In this document: piece after piece, positions 38,017-45,553 of the stretch | Layout of the letters: each line of letters starts with the position of its first letter | Numbering within the stretch: the stretch's first letter is position 1 | Source of the DNA: Candidatus Microthrix parvicella Bio17-1 | GTDB lineage: Bacteria; Actinomycetota; Acidimicrobiia; Acidimicrobiales; Microtrichaceae | Direction of reading: 5' to 3' | Length of the DNA: 64,000 bases | Assembly (NCBI RefSeq): GCF_000299415.1 | Contig: NZ_AMPG01000002.1 | Location: forward strand, 248,001 to 312,000 | Program-made: the position numbers and the translations under genes | Notes under the pieces: generated by a model | Databases searched by the model: none | Seen by the model: the letters and a program-made list of their open reading frames with translations, nothing else | Told to the model about the DNA's origin: nothing

Positions 38017-38172
38017 GCTGCGCCGATTCTCTCACGAGAGCTCCTGAAAATGATTGTAGTGCTGGGCAGGTTTGCCTAGAGTCGACCCCGGGTCGCTTGG
38101 CCTGACCGTCATCCCACCTCCAACAGTGCGACAGCCCGACTGAGCGACTGATGGCTCCCTCCAACGAGCCTC

Positions 38173-38203
38173 AGCAAAGGAGGCGCTCAGCGCCTTCTTT
38201 GCT
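38173..38203. terminator. Hairpin between ileS and the DUF4230 gene
   Basis: AGCAAAGGAGGCGC pairs with GCGCCTTCTTTGCT (one G-T pair) around a TCA loop, with T-rich and A-rich arms. Probable terminator for the ileS transcript, 180 bp past its stop; the rest of this 240-bp gap shows no gene. Confidence 0.6.
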
Positions 38204-38236
38204 TCGTCCCCGCTTGGTGCTTGGGACAGGCGATGC

Positions 38237-38965
38237 ATGGGTACCATGCGCTTTATGGGAATCCGCCGTCAGCAAGCATCTGCAGCCCGACGGGGCGGCA
38301 TGGCCGTAGGCGGTGGCTTTATGGCGGTGATGGTGGTGCTCGCCTGTGCGCTCGTGCTCATGCTCAGCGGCATCATCCCGGTATTCGGCCGTTCTGAAAC
38401 TGTCGACCGCACTCAGACCCCGGTGCTCCAGCGCCTAACCAAACTCAACCAGTTCAAGGCTGCGTCGGGCACATTTCAGGTGCTCGTCGACGTCGAGAAG
38501 GACACCCAGGGCCTCCCCTCGATCCTGGCCGGCGAACGCACCTTGATGGTGGCCGCCGGTGAGGTGGACGCCGAGGTCGACTTCAGTGGGCTCAAAGCCG
38601 ACGCCATCGTCGTCGACGAGGTCAACAAGTCGGTCGTCATCACAGTTCCACCACCAACCCTGACCAAGACCCGTATCGACAACTCCAAGACACGGGTGTA
38701 CAGCCGGGAACGGGGACTCTTGAACCGTGTCGAGGACTTTTTGGCCGACCAGCCGGTGGATGACCAGCCGCTCTATGTGCAGGCCGAAAACGAGATGTCG
38801 ACGGCCGCTCAAGCCAGCGACCTGACCGGTCTGGCGAAGCAGAACACCGAGGACATGCTGGTGGCCATGATGGGCTCGCTCGGCTATTCCGACGTGACCG
38901 TGATCTTCAGCGCCGACGCACCGACGGCGCCGGATCAGCCCGTCGACATCAGCGGCGCCGGTTAA
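38237..38965 (+). CDS. DUF4230 domain protein, membrane-anchored
   Basis: 242 aa. One N-terminal membrane helix (GGFMAVMVVLACALVLMLSG, about 26-45) is followed by a DUF4230 domain with LTKLNQFKAASGTFQVLVDV, AGEVDAEVDFSGL and an ITVPPPTLT strand. Proteins of this group are widespread and uncharacterised. Three in-frame ATGs (38237, 38246, 38255) compete; no ribosome-binding site decides. It stands alone, convergent with the site-2 protease gene. Confidence 0.85.
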   Translation: MGTMRFMGIRRQQASAARRGGMAVGGGFMAVMVVLACALVLMLSGIIPVFGRSETVDRTQTPVLQRLTKLNQFKAASGTFQVLVDVEKDTQGLPSILAGERTLMVAAGEVDAEVDFSGLKADAIVVDEVNKSVVITVPPPTLTKTRIDNSKTRVYSRERGLLNRVEDFLADQPVDDQPLYVQAENEMSTAAQASDLTGLAKQNTEDMLVAMMGSLGYSDVTVIFSADAPTAPDQPVDISGAG

Positions 38966-38972
38966 ACCCGAT

Positions 38973-39004
38973 CATGACGGGACCAGCTCATGACCGGACC
39001 GGCT
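38973..39004. repeat. 16-bp imperfect tandem repeat at the M50 protease stop
   Basis: CATGACGGGACCAGCT (38973-38988) and CATGACCGGACCGGCT (38989-39004) differ at two positions, and CATG follows again. The second copy ends on the protease stop codon. Confidence 0.75.
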
Positions 39005-40098
39005 CATGCACCTGCCGGTTCAGGTGCCGTCCGGTCGCACACCACCCCGACGGGGCGACCCCCGAGTAACACCATGGTGACCTGGGACGCCGCTGCGCTG
39101 CGACGAGGTTCGGTATCCCCCAGCGACTCGTCCGGCGTGGAGTAGGCCAGGTCGCCAAGCGCCCACCCGACCCGGGCGACGGGCGTGGCGGCCGGCGCTG
39201 TGGCGACGGCGCCGCGCACCTGCGATTCCGACACCATTCCCACCAACTGACCGTTCTCATCGGCCAAGGGGAAGTACTCGTAGGCCGGATTTGGTTCGAC
39301 CACGTTGGCCAGAAACCAGCCCGAAGGGGCCCATGCCGCCTGCGCCGGGGCGATGGGGCCCATTCGGTCGCTCACGCATCCAACCGGGACGCGTGTCGAC
39401 CGCAGGTTCGAGGCCATCACCAGGAACCAGCCAATCATCAGCGCCCACCAGGCGGACAACCCCAACAGCGGCCGACCCCACCAGAGGAACAGCGCACCGG
39501 TTGCCAGCAGCGAGACGCCCATGGCAAGCCCCGAGAAGCTGACCACCCGATGCGCCAGGCGGCGGTCACCGGTACCCCACCAGACAAGTGCCATCACCAC
39601 CCGTCCACCGTCCAACGGAAACCCGGGCAGCAGGTTGATGACCACCATGGCCACATTGGCCCAGGCGAGGGCCCCCAGGATGCCGGCGCTCAGCCAGGCT
39701 TCGGCCCCAATTGCGTAGCGATGTCCCACCACTGCGACCACCGCGCATGCGGCCGAGGCGATCGGCCCCGCCAGCGCCACCCAAAACTCCGACACCGGGT
39801 CGGGCGGCGACGATTCCAGCTCGGCCGCGCCACCGTAGAACAACAGCGAGATGCGCCTCACACCAATGCCGAAGTGACGGGCCGCCACCGTGTGCCCCAC
39901 CTCGTGCACAAGCACCGACACCAGATAGCCGGCCACGAAACTGAGGCCCAGCGAGATGCCGGTGGAGGTGTCGACGCCGGCGCGGCTGACGAGCGAGTTG
40001 GAGGTCAGCCATGCGATCAGTCCGCCAACGATCAGCACCGACCACTGGATGTACAGGGGCACACCGAAGAGTCGACCGATTCGCAGCGTGGCTCGCAC
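39004..40098 (-). CDS. Site-2 protease family (M50) intramembrane metalloprotease
   Basis: 364 aa, about six membrane segments. The zinc motif HEVGH (VLVHEVGHTVAARHFG, about 65-80) and the second ligand region NLLPGFPLDGG are intact. The C-terminal 110 residues look like a degenerate CBS-pair domain (FPLADENGQLVGMVSESQVRG). This layout resembles mycobacterial Rip3-type proteases, which cut membrane-bound regulators. The start codon is 98 bp from the divergent methyltransferase ATG. Confidence 0.92.
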   Translation of the reverse strand: MRATLRIGRLFGVPLYIQWSVLIVGGLIAWLTSNSLVSRAGVDTSTGISLGLSFVAGYLVSVLVHEVGHTVAARHFGIGVRRISLLFYGGAAELESSPPDPVSEFWVALAGPIASAACAVVAVVGHRYAIGAEAWLSAGILGALAWANVAMVVINLLPGFPLDGGRVVMALVWWGTGDRRLAHRVVSFSGLAMGVSLLATGALFLWWGRPLLGLSAWWALMIGWFLVMASNLRSTRVPVGCVSDRMGPIAPAQAAWAPSGWFLANVVEPNPAYEYFPLADENGQLVGMVSESQVRGAVATAPAATPVARVGWALGDLAYSTPDESLGDTEPRRSAAASQVTMVLLGGRPVGVVCDRTAPEPAGA

Positions 40099-40196
40099 CA
40101 GGCCATCTTACGGGCGGCGGGGCCTCCCGAGCCCTCACCCGGAGCGGTTTCTGGGGGCCGCTCGCACATCGCGTACCGACCGGCAAGGATGGCCCC

Positions 40197-40814
40197 ATGG
40201 GCTTCTACGCAAACCGCGTGCTTCCACCGATCATCGACCGTGTGCTCAGCACGGGCCACATCAAGAAGCACCGGTCCCACGTCGTGCCCGGCGCGTCCGG
40301 CACCGTGGTCGAGTTGGGCTTCGGAACCGGCACCAACCTGGAATTCTACGATCCGGAAGCGGTGACCGAGGTGTTGGCGGTCGACCCGGCAACGGGCGCA
40401 CGCAACCGCGCGGCGGCCCGCATCAGCGACTTTGCACGGCCCGTGCGCTGGGTGGCCCTCGACGGAGAGCGCCTCCCATTGGAGGACGCGTCGGTGGACA
40501 CGGTGGTCGCGGCGTTCACGCTGTGCACCATCCCGGATGTTGAGGCGGCGCTGGCCGAGGCCCGGCGGGTTCTCAAGCCAAGTGGACAATTCCGCTACCT
40601 CGAGCACGGCCTGCACCCCGACCCCAAGGTGGCCGTCTGGCAGCGACGCATCGAGCCGGTGTGGAAGGTGCTGGCGGGTGGGTGTCACCTCACCCGCGAC
40701 GCCGACGAACTGGTGCGGGCCGCTGGTTTCGATCTGGTCGAGAGCGAACACCACTCCATGCCGGGCCCACGCTTCTCCACCGCGCTGTACGAGGGGGTTG
40801 CCATCCCGGCCTGA
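40197..40814 (+). CDS. SAM-dependent class I methyltransferase
   Basis: 205 aa. Motif I is VVELGFGTGTNLEFY, motif II VLAVDPATG, then ALDGERLPLEDASVDTVV and the LKPSGQFRYLEH region. The layout is like UbiE/phospholipid methyltransferase relatives (methylation of a lipid or quinone is possible), but nothing identifies the substrate. The ATG at 40197 is the natural start; the upstream extension overlaps the divergent protease gene. Confidence 0.9.
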   Translation: MGFYANRVLPPIIDRVLSTGHIKKHRSHVVPGASGTVVELGFGTGTNLEFYDPEAVTEVLAVDPATGARNRAAARISDFARPVRWVALDGERLPLEDASVDTVVAAFTLCTIPDVEAALAEARRVLKPSGQFRYLEHGLHPDPKVAVWQRRIEPVWKVLAGGCHLTRDADELVRAAGFDLVESEHHSMPGPRFSTALYEGVAIPA

Positions 40815-40928
40815 ACGCCAACACGCTCGGGGCGGCCGAGGAGGTTGGCTTCGGTGGGCCTTGTGGTACGACTCTCACACCCTGCACTCCCTCAAGGCCC
40901 ACGCCTACGTGGCGAACGGGAGTGAGAG

Positions 40929-41002
40929 TGGGCGCTGAGGGACTCGAACCCCCGACCCCCTCCTTGTAAGGGAGGTGCTCTAACCAGCTGAGCTAAGCGC
41001 CC
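40929..41002 (-). tRNA. tRNA-Val (anticodon TAC)
   Basis: A full cloverleaf reads on the minus strand: acceptor GGGCGCT/AGCGCCC, D-arm GCTCAGCTGGTTAGAGC, anticodon arm CCTCC-CTTACAA-GGAGG, and the T-arm GGGGG-TTCGAGT-CCCTC. Discriminator A; the 3' CCA is not encoded. Confidence 0.97.
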
Positions 41003-41026
41003 GAAGCGGCCGAGCGTAGCGGCTGA

Positions 41027-41566
41027 TCAGGCGGGGCCCATCGACTGACGCCAGTTGTCGACCGCCGTTTCGGCGACGCCGTGCCACGCCGTGGGGAGAT
41101 GCCCGGTGACGTGCAGTCGCTCAAGTGCCATCGCGGTCTCCATCTGGATCGGCGGAAGGCCGTCGGGGGTCACCCACTGGACCGCTTCGATCTCCACCGA
41201 GCACGGTCGAGGCTCGCCTGCGCCGGCAGCCGGACGTGCGAGAAACACGACATCGATGCGGCGTGGCTCAGGGTCGAGCACCACCTCGGAACCACCATCG
41301 GTCACGATGGCGATGCCCACCTCCTCGCGTACCTCACGGCGGAGCGCGTCCAGCGGAAGCTCTCCACGCTTCATCAACCCACCTGGCAGGCCCCACCGGC
41401 CTCGGTAGGCCTGACGCACCACCAGCATGCGGTCGCGGTCGTCGAGGATCACGGCGATGGCCCCGGCGGTAAACGTGGGCGACAGCAACCTGACCACCAT
41501 GCGACGGGCCCGGGTGGGCAACAGACGGTAAGCGCCCAAACCCAGGCGATGCAGCGCACTCAGCAT
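41027..41566 (-). CDS. Nudix hydrolase
   Basis: 179 aa. The Nudix box GGLMKRGELPLDALRREVRE with the following EVG fits G-x5-E-x7-REUxEExGU. A hydrophobic N-terminal stretch precedes it. The family hydrolyses nucleoside diphosphates linked to another moiety; the substrate is not predictable. It starts 8 bp downstream of the inositol-monophosphatase-like gene, so the two may be cotranscribed. Confidence 0.92.
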   Translation of the reverse strand: MLSALHRLGLGAYRLLPTRARRMVVRLLSPTFTAGAIAVILDDRDRMLVVRQAYRGRWGLPGGLMKRGELPLDALRREVREEVGIAIVTDGGSEVVLDPEPRRIDVVFLARPAAGAGEPRPCSVEIEAVQWVTPDGLPPIQMETAMALERLHVTGHLPTAWHGVAETAVDNWRQSMGPA

Positions 41567-41575
41567 CGTTTCAGG

Positions 41576-42358
41576 CTACTTGGAGGTGTCCCAACGCACC
41601 GGGGTTCGCCACCACCCTGATGCACGCGCCCTCCGCAGCGCCTCGGCGGCGGCCTCGTGGCTGCGGGCCACGATGGGCTGACGGCGCTCGGGGGGCGACA
41701 CGGCGACCACCGGCCGGTCCTGTGCGTCGAGCATCACCCCGCCCATCTCGGTCAGCACCAGCAGGCCGCCCAGGAAGTCCCATTGGGCGTTGCCGGTGGT
41801 GGTGGCGTCTAGGTACAGGTCGAGGGTGCCCTCGGCGACCGCACACACGTCCAGTGCGGCGGCCCCGAAGCTGCGGAACTGCTTCCACCCCAGGTGCGAT
41901 ACGGGTGTCCCGTTGATCGCCGCCATCGAGTCGTCCACCAACGGCGCTGCGACCGGCGTCATCGGTTGACCGTCACGCTGGGCGCCCCCGCCCCGCACCG
42001 CCGTGTACGTGGTGCCGAGAACCTGGTTCCGAACCAGCGATACCCATGGGCCCTCATCATCGAGAACGCAGGCGGAGGTGGCCCACCATGGCAGCCCGCG
42101 TGATGCGTTGGTTGACCCGTCAACCGGGTCGAGCACCACTTGGAGCGATCGCTCCGGGTGGTGCCGACCGGACTCTTCGGACAGCACGCCGAGCCCCGCA
42201 GCAGTCAGCGTTGCCACCGCTCCCCCGTCGGCCACCAGATCCAGTTGGTACTGACCCGGACGGTCGCTGCGGGCGCGCCGGTCGGTCACCTCGTTCACTG
42301 CGGCCAGAATGTCGGCGGCCACCCGATCGAGCAGTTTGAGAGCCTCGGCGGGTTGCAT
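41576..42358 (-). CDS. Inositol monophosphatase family protein
   Basis: 260 aa. Metal-site motifs are present: LSEESG (Glu), DPVDGSTNASRG (the DPxDGT/S-N signature) and NAQWDFLGGLLVLTEMGG (the WD-x-x-G motif). The family dephosphorylates inositol-1-phosphate, PAP or fructose bisphosphate with Mg2+. The ATG at 42358 is chosen because the N-terminus then matches family length; the reading from 42487 runs through an inverted repeat. Confidence 0.92.
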   Translation of the reverse strand: MQPAEALKLLDRVAADILAAVNEVTDRRARSDRPGQYQLDLVADGGAVATLTAAGLGVLSEESGRHHPERSLQVVLDPVDGSTNASRGLPWWATSACVLDDEGPWVSLVRNQVLGTTYTAVRGGGAQRDGQPMTPVAAPLVDDSMAAINGTPVSHLGWKQFRSFGAAALDVCAVAEGTLDLYLDATTTGNAQWDFLGGLLVLTEMGGVMLDAQDRPVVAVSPPERRQPIVARSHEAAAEALRRARASGWWRTPVRWDTSK

Positions 42359-42387
42359 CGGTCCATCCTGACCGCTCGCCGACCGAC

Positions 42388-42444
42388 GTGCGACCCGGGG
42401 TTCAACAGTGCTCGGTGGCGTGGCGCCTCCTCCCCGGGTCGCAC
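42388..42444. repeat. 13-bp perfect inverted repeat in a divergent intergenic region
   Basis: GTGCGACCCGGGG (42388-42400) and CCCCGGGTCGCAC (42432-42444) are separated by 31 bp between divergent genes. It could be a stable RNA hairpin in the leader of the phosphatase gene or a bipartite operator. Confidence 0.5.
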
Positions 42445-42554
42445 TCCCATGGCGCCGCAGGGCGCGTCCGTGACAGCCTGTGGTCATCCAGGTACGGGTG
42501 CATCACCCGATCATTCCGTTGCCTGTGCCCAACCCAAGCCTGAAAGGACCCTTG

Positions 42555-43115
42555 GTGGCCGTCATCGACCTTGCCGGTTACATCGCCGGTTTGAAAGACC
42601 AGGCGGTGGAGCATGGTTTCCACGTCCACGATGAGCGTCACTTCGTGGAGACCTACTCCATGCGTCAGGCCTGGGAGGTGGACCTCCACCCCGAGGCGGC
42701 TTGCGGCGGGCCGCTGGACCTTCACGTGGCCGTCGAACTCGATCCTCGGGTGCTGCTGGCCTTCGAGGACCACATCATGGAGTTACGGGAGGCCGAAGAG
42801 CCGGAGGATCGATTCACGATCCCGCTGATCTTCACATGGTCGCTCCCGCCGTTGCCCTCCGGCCCCGACCTGCTGGTTCTGGCCACCGACCTGGCAGGGG
42901 TGGGCGGCACCGACCTGCCCATCGAGGTCTCAGCCATCGACACCTACGCCTCGGTGACCGACCCCGCCGAGCGCAGCCTCACCATCGTCGCGCGGGTTGA
43001 GGTATCGCTCGGCCAGGTGTTCATGGGTACCGAAAACCTGGCCGACGAGCTGGAGAAGTGCGGTGTGGTCAGCGAGTTTCTGCTGGACCGTGCGCCGGCC
43101 TGGCTCGAGGACTGA
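42555..43115 (+). CDS. Conserved protein of unknown function
   Basis: 186-aa soluble protein, acidic, predicted alpha/beta. No family recognised. The GTG at 42555 is chosen because AAAGGA lies 6 nt upstream; a TTG at 42552 is also possible. The next gene follows after 5 bp, so the two form an operon. The regularly spaced strands in the middle (LHVAVELDPRVLLAF; PLIFTWSLPPLPSGPDLLVL) suggest a globular domain rather than a shadow frame. Confidence 0.75.
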   Translation: MAVIDLAGYIAGLKDQAVEHGFHVHDERHFVETYSMRQAWEVDLHPEAACGGPLDLHVAVELDPRVLLAFEDHIMELREAEEPEDRFTIPLIFTWSLPPLPSGPDLLVLATDLAGVGGTDLPIEVSAIDTYASVTDPAERSLTIVARVEVSLGQVFMGTENLADELEKCGVVSEFLLDRAPAWLED

Positions 43116-43120
43116 CTCCG

Positions 43121-43861
43121 GTGGAACGTACGTTTCGGGGAGTACGCGTCACCGGTGACCGGATCGTGCACGGCACCGATGACCATCCACTGACCGATGC
43201 CCGGGCGTCGGTCAAGACGCCGGCTGCGTTGCGCCGTGACGCCGCTGCGGGCCGCATCACGCTGGACGAAGCCACTCAGGAAGTGCTTCGCTCCCGTCGG
43301 GGTGAAAGTGGCCTGTTCCTCGTCGTCACCGGGGACGGCTTCACCATGGCGGTGCCCGTGCCGGTCAGGAAAGGCTCCGACGCACGCACCTTCGCCTCCC
43401 GGCTGAACACGGCCGCCAACCGGCTCAGCCTGAACGCCGCGCCCATTCCGGTCAGCGAGGTCTCGACGATCGGCGAGCGGTACACGGTTGGCTCCCGGGT
43501 GGCGGCCCCGAAGTTCCAAACGGCCGAGAGCCTGATTCCCGAGCCCTCCCATCACCCCGGCACCGAAACCACCGGCTGGTCCTCAACCCGTCCCACGGGC
43601 CGAACACCGGCTTCAGCCCCCGCCGCGTCCTCTGGCCCTGCCACGTCGAGGGCGGCAACCGGACCGGCGGGGTGGTTCCCCGATCCCACCCACCGCTTCA
43701 CCCATCGCTATTGGGACGGTGCGCAGTGGACCGAGCACGTCGCCCGCAACGGCATACGCAGTCGCGATCCCATCACCGGTCCGGGCCAGTCGACCGTGAC
43801 CCGATCGACTGCGGGTGTCGATCCGCTCAGCGACGCGATCAGTTCGTTCTTCGGGCGGTAG
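43121..43861 (+). CDS. DUF2510 domain protein
   Basis: 246 aa. A predicted beta-rich N-terminal domain (about 1-115) is followed by a Pro/Thr/Ala-rich linker and a C-terminal DUF2510 motif, [21 protein letters not shown] then WTEHV. No membrane helix, unlike many family members. The start is GTG at 43121, five bp after the preceding stop. DUF2510 is common in actinobacteria; role unknown. A broken DUF2510 gene is at 17828. Confidence 0.82.
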   Translation: MERTFRGVRVTGDRIVHGTDDHPLTDARASVKTPAALRRDAAAGRITLDEATQEVLRSRRGESGLFLVVTGDGFTMAVPVPVRKGSDARTFASRLNTAANRLSLNAAPIPVSEVSTIGERYTVGSRVAAPKFQTAESLIPEPSHHPGTETTGWSSTRPTGRTPASAPAASSGPATSRAATGPAGWFPDPTHRFTHRYWDGAQWTEHVARNGIRSRDPITGPGQSTVTRSTAGVDPLSDAISSFFGR

Positions 43862-43956
43862 GCACTTCCCATCATCCCCGCTGTGGACCCAGGCCTCGGT
43901 TAACTTCGTCGGAGCGTCGGCGACGGACGCCGGCCTCCTCGACGGGAGGGATGACC

Positions 43957-44724
43957 ATGTTTCACCCAAAGGCGCTCGCCGCCGAAATGATCGGAACGTT
44001 CTGGTTGGTGCTGGGCGGTTGTGGCGCCGCAGTGCTGGCCGCCGACTTTGGCACGGGAGCCAACGGCACCAGCCTCGGCATCGGCTTCGCAGGAGTCGCC
44101 TTTGCATTCGGGCTGACCGTACTGACCGGGGCGTACGCCGTCGGGCACGTATCCGGTGGTCACTTCAACCCGGCGGTCACCATTGGGCTCGTCGTCGGCG
44201 GTCGCTTCGAGCCGATCAAGGCCATCGGCTACATCATCGCCCAGGTGATCGGGGCCACCATCGGTGCAGCGGTGATCTACCTGATCGCATCGGGTCAGGC
44301 GGGTTGGAAGATCGGCAAGGGTGCCGGCGCATTCGCCTCAAACGGCTACGGCGAGTTCTCGCCGGGCGGGTACTCCCTGGGCGCCGCGTTCACCGTCGAG
44401 GTGGTTCTCACCGCCGTCTTCCTCATCGTGATCCTCGGGGCCACCGCCAAGCGGGCCGCACCCGGCATGGGCGGATTGGCGATTGGGCTGTGTCTGACGC
44501 TCATCCACCTCATCTCCATTCCAGTGACCAACACCTCGGTCAACCCGGCCCGTTCCACCTCGCAGGCGATCTTCGCCGGTTCCGACCAGCTGGGGCAGCT
44601 CTGGCTGTTCTGGGTTGCGCCAATTCTTGGGGCCGCCATCGGCGCCCTCATCCACCGCTACTTCGTCGGCGACCCCGAGGACGTCATCGTGCCGACCATC
44701 GCCTCGCCCGAACCCACCCGGTAA
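43957..44724 (+). CDS. aqpZ: Aquaporin Z-type water channel
   Basis: 255 aa with six membrane helices and both pore motifs, [10 protein letters not shown] and [10 protein letters not shown]. The Phe next to the first motif and the Arg after the second NPA fit the narrow water-selective filter of AqpZ. The ATG at 43957 is 6 nt after GGGAGGG; ATG at 43951 is too close to it. It is preceded by a 95-bp gap and probably has its own promoter. It is the intact counterpart of the broken aquaporin gene at 13.3-14.2 kb, which belongs to a different subgroup (NPV in loop B). Confidence 0.93.
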   Translation: MFHPKALAAEMIGTFWLVLGGCGAAVLAADFGTGANGTSLGIGFAGVAFAFGLTVLTGAYAVGHVSGGHFNPAVTIGLVVGGRFEPIKAIGYIIAQVIGATIGAAVIYLIASGQAGWKIGKGAGAFASNGYGEFSPGGYSLGAAFTVEVVLTAVFLIVILGATAKRAAPGMGGLAIGLCLTLIHLISIPVTNTSVNPARSTSQAIFAGSDQLGQLWLFWVAPILGAAIGALIHRYFVGDPEDVIVPTIASPEPTR

Positions 44725-44749
44725 GGCGTTCCGTTGGCCGAGCGGGTGT

Positions 44750-45013
44750 TCAGCGCCGGCGCCCGGCCAACTCGACACGTGCGAACACGGTGGTGACCCC
44801 TGCGGCGGTCACCACCGTGGCCATCACCCACCACACGTTGCGTCGGGAGGCCGGCCGCGGGAGGGCAGGGGCGACGAGGCTCAGCAAACCAACCCGAAAC
44901 ACGCCGAAGACCCAGACCAGCGGTGTGCTGATCGCGCCCAGAAGTCCCGGTCGACCGTGCATCCGCAAGTGGTCGAGCACCACCAGCAGGGGCAAGAGCG
45001 GCACGAGCACCAC
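44750..45013 (-). CDS. Small hydrophobic protein, uncertain
   Basis: 87-aa frame with two or three hydrophobic segments (VPLLPLLVVLDHL; GAISTPLVWVFGVFRVGLL; VMATVVTAAGVTTVF) and a basic tail, starting at GTG 45013. No family recognised and no clear ribosome-binding site. It fills most of a 410-bp gap between the aquaporin and tRNA-Met, and its membrane-like pattern is better than the other frames there. Confidence 0.4.
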   Translation of the reverse strand: MVLVPLLPLLVVLDHLRMHGRPGLLGAISTPLVWVFGVFRVGLLSLVAPALPRPASRRNVWWVMATVVTAAGVTTVFARVELAGRRR

Positions 45014-45134
45014 AAACGCCCACCGAAACGCACTGATCCGACCTGGGTCGAGCCCTGGCCGCCATGTCGAGCGGTCAGCCCCAAGTCTTGCTCAGGACCT
45101 ACCAACAAGGTAAGGGCTGTGTGGTCGATTCGGG

Positions 45135-45207
45135 TGGGCCTGGTGGGGATCGAACCCACGACCGAAGGATTATGAGTCCTCTGCTCTCACCACTGAGCTA
45201 CAGGCCC
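45135..45207 (-). tRNA. tRNA-Met (anticodon CAT)
   Basis: Minus-strand cloverleaf: acceptor GGGCCTG with CAGGCCC, D-arm GCTCAGTGGTGAGAGC, anticodon arm GAGGA-CTCATAA-TCCTT, T-arm GTGGG-TTCGATC-CCCAC, discriminator A, no encoded CCA. The acceptor pairs at position 1, so it is not the initiator. A lysidine-modified Ile tRNA also carries CAT and cannot be fully excluded. Confidence 0.93.
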
Positions 45208-45274
45208 GAACGCCCGGCCATGGTAGCGACCTGCCCAGTGGCGCCCATTGGGTTTGCGCCAGGAGCTCCCATCG

Positions 45275-45400
45275 GGTTGACTGGCCTCGATCACACGAGG
45301 TCTCGGGGAAGCCGGTCAGATTCCGGCGCTGACCCGCAGCCGTAGGTGAGGCCAGTCCTCACAAGCCGGAATGCCGGGCCCGTGCGCTCCCAAGTCAACC
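45275..45400 (+). promoter_or_regulatory. Cobalamin (B12) riboswitch
   Basis: The core GGGGAAGCCGGTCAGATTCC, then GGCGCTGACCCGCAGCCGTA, spans 45305-45344 and fits the conserved GGGAA...GCTGACCCGCAACTGTA element. GACTGGCCTC (45279-45288) pairs with GAGGCCAGTC (45348-45357), and a B12 box-like AGCCGGAATGCCGGGCC follows at 45364-45380. In bacteria this RNA binds adenosylcobalamin and turns off downstream uptake or synthesis genes. The genes below encode an ECF transporter. Confidence 0.92.
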
Positions 45401-45432
45401 GTCGAGGAAGCGCGGTTCGGAGCGGGACTTTC

Positions 45433-45454
45433 CTCCCGTCGCCGTGCCCGGGAG
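45433..45454 (+). promoter_or_regulatory. Shine-Dalgarno-sequestering hairpin downstream of the riboswitch
   Basis: CTCCCG (45433-45438) pairs with CGGGAG (45449-45454), which is the ribosome-binding site of the 30-codon ORF at 45461. CCGGGC (45374-45379) could pair with GCCCGG (45446-45451) as an alternative. This fits a translational switch. Confidence 0.5.
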
Positions 45455-45460
45455 AGAACC

Positions 45461-45553
45461 ATGCAGGCAGTCGCCGAGGCGCACAAGCGATCCCCGTGGC
45501 CTGCACTTGGCGCTGAGCTACTGATTGCACGGCATCGGATGGGTATCAGGTGA
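45461..45553 (+). CDS. 30-codon upstream ORF between B12 riboswitch and ECF operon
   Basis: ATG at 45461 follows GGGAGAG by 4 nt, the best ribosome-binding site in the leader. The 30-residue product (beginning MQAVAEAHKRSPWPALGAEL) has no known domain. Its TGA (45551-45553) overlaps the GTG start (45550) of the next gene, which itself lacks a ribosome-binding site, so translation of the large gene probably depends on this ORF. M. tuberculosis B12 riboswitches also act on coupled upstream ORFs; the parallel is an inference. Confidence 0.65.
   Translation: MQAVAEAHKRSPWPALGAELLIARHRMGIR

Noticed and set aside
40011-40196. Longer methyltransferase start at 40011
   Set aside because: It would overlap the divergent protease gene and adds no conserved sequence.
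45371-45460. N-terminal extension of the upstream ORF to GTG/ATG codons at 45371
   Set aside because: It would lie inside the riboswitch B12 box; the site at 45461 has the ribosome-binding sequence.
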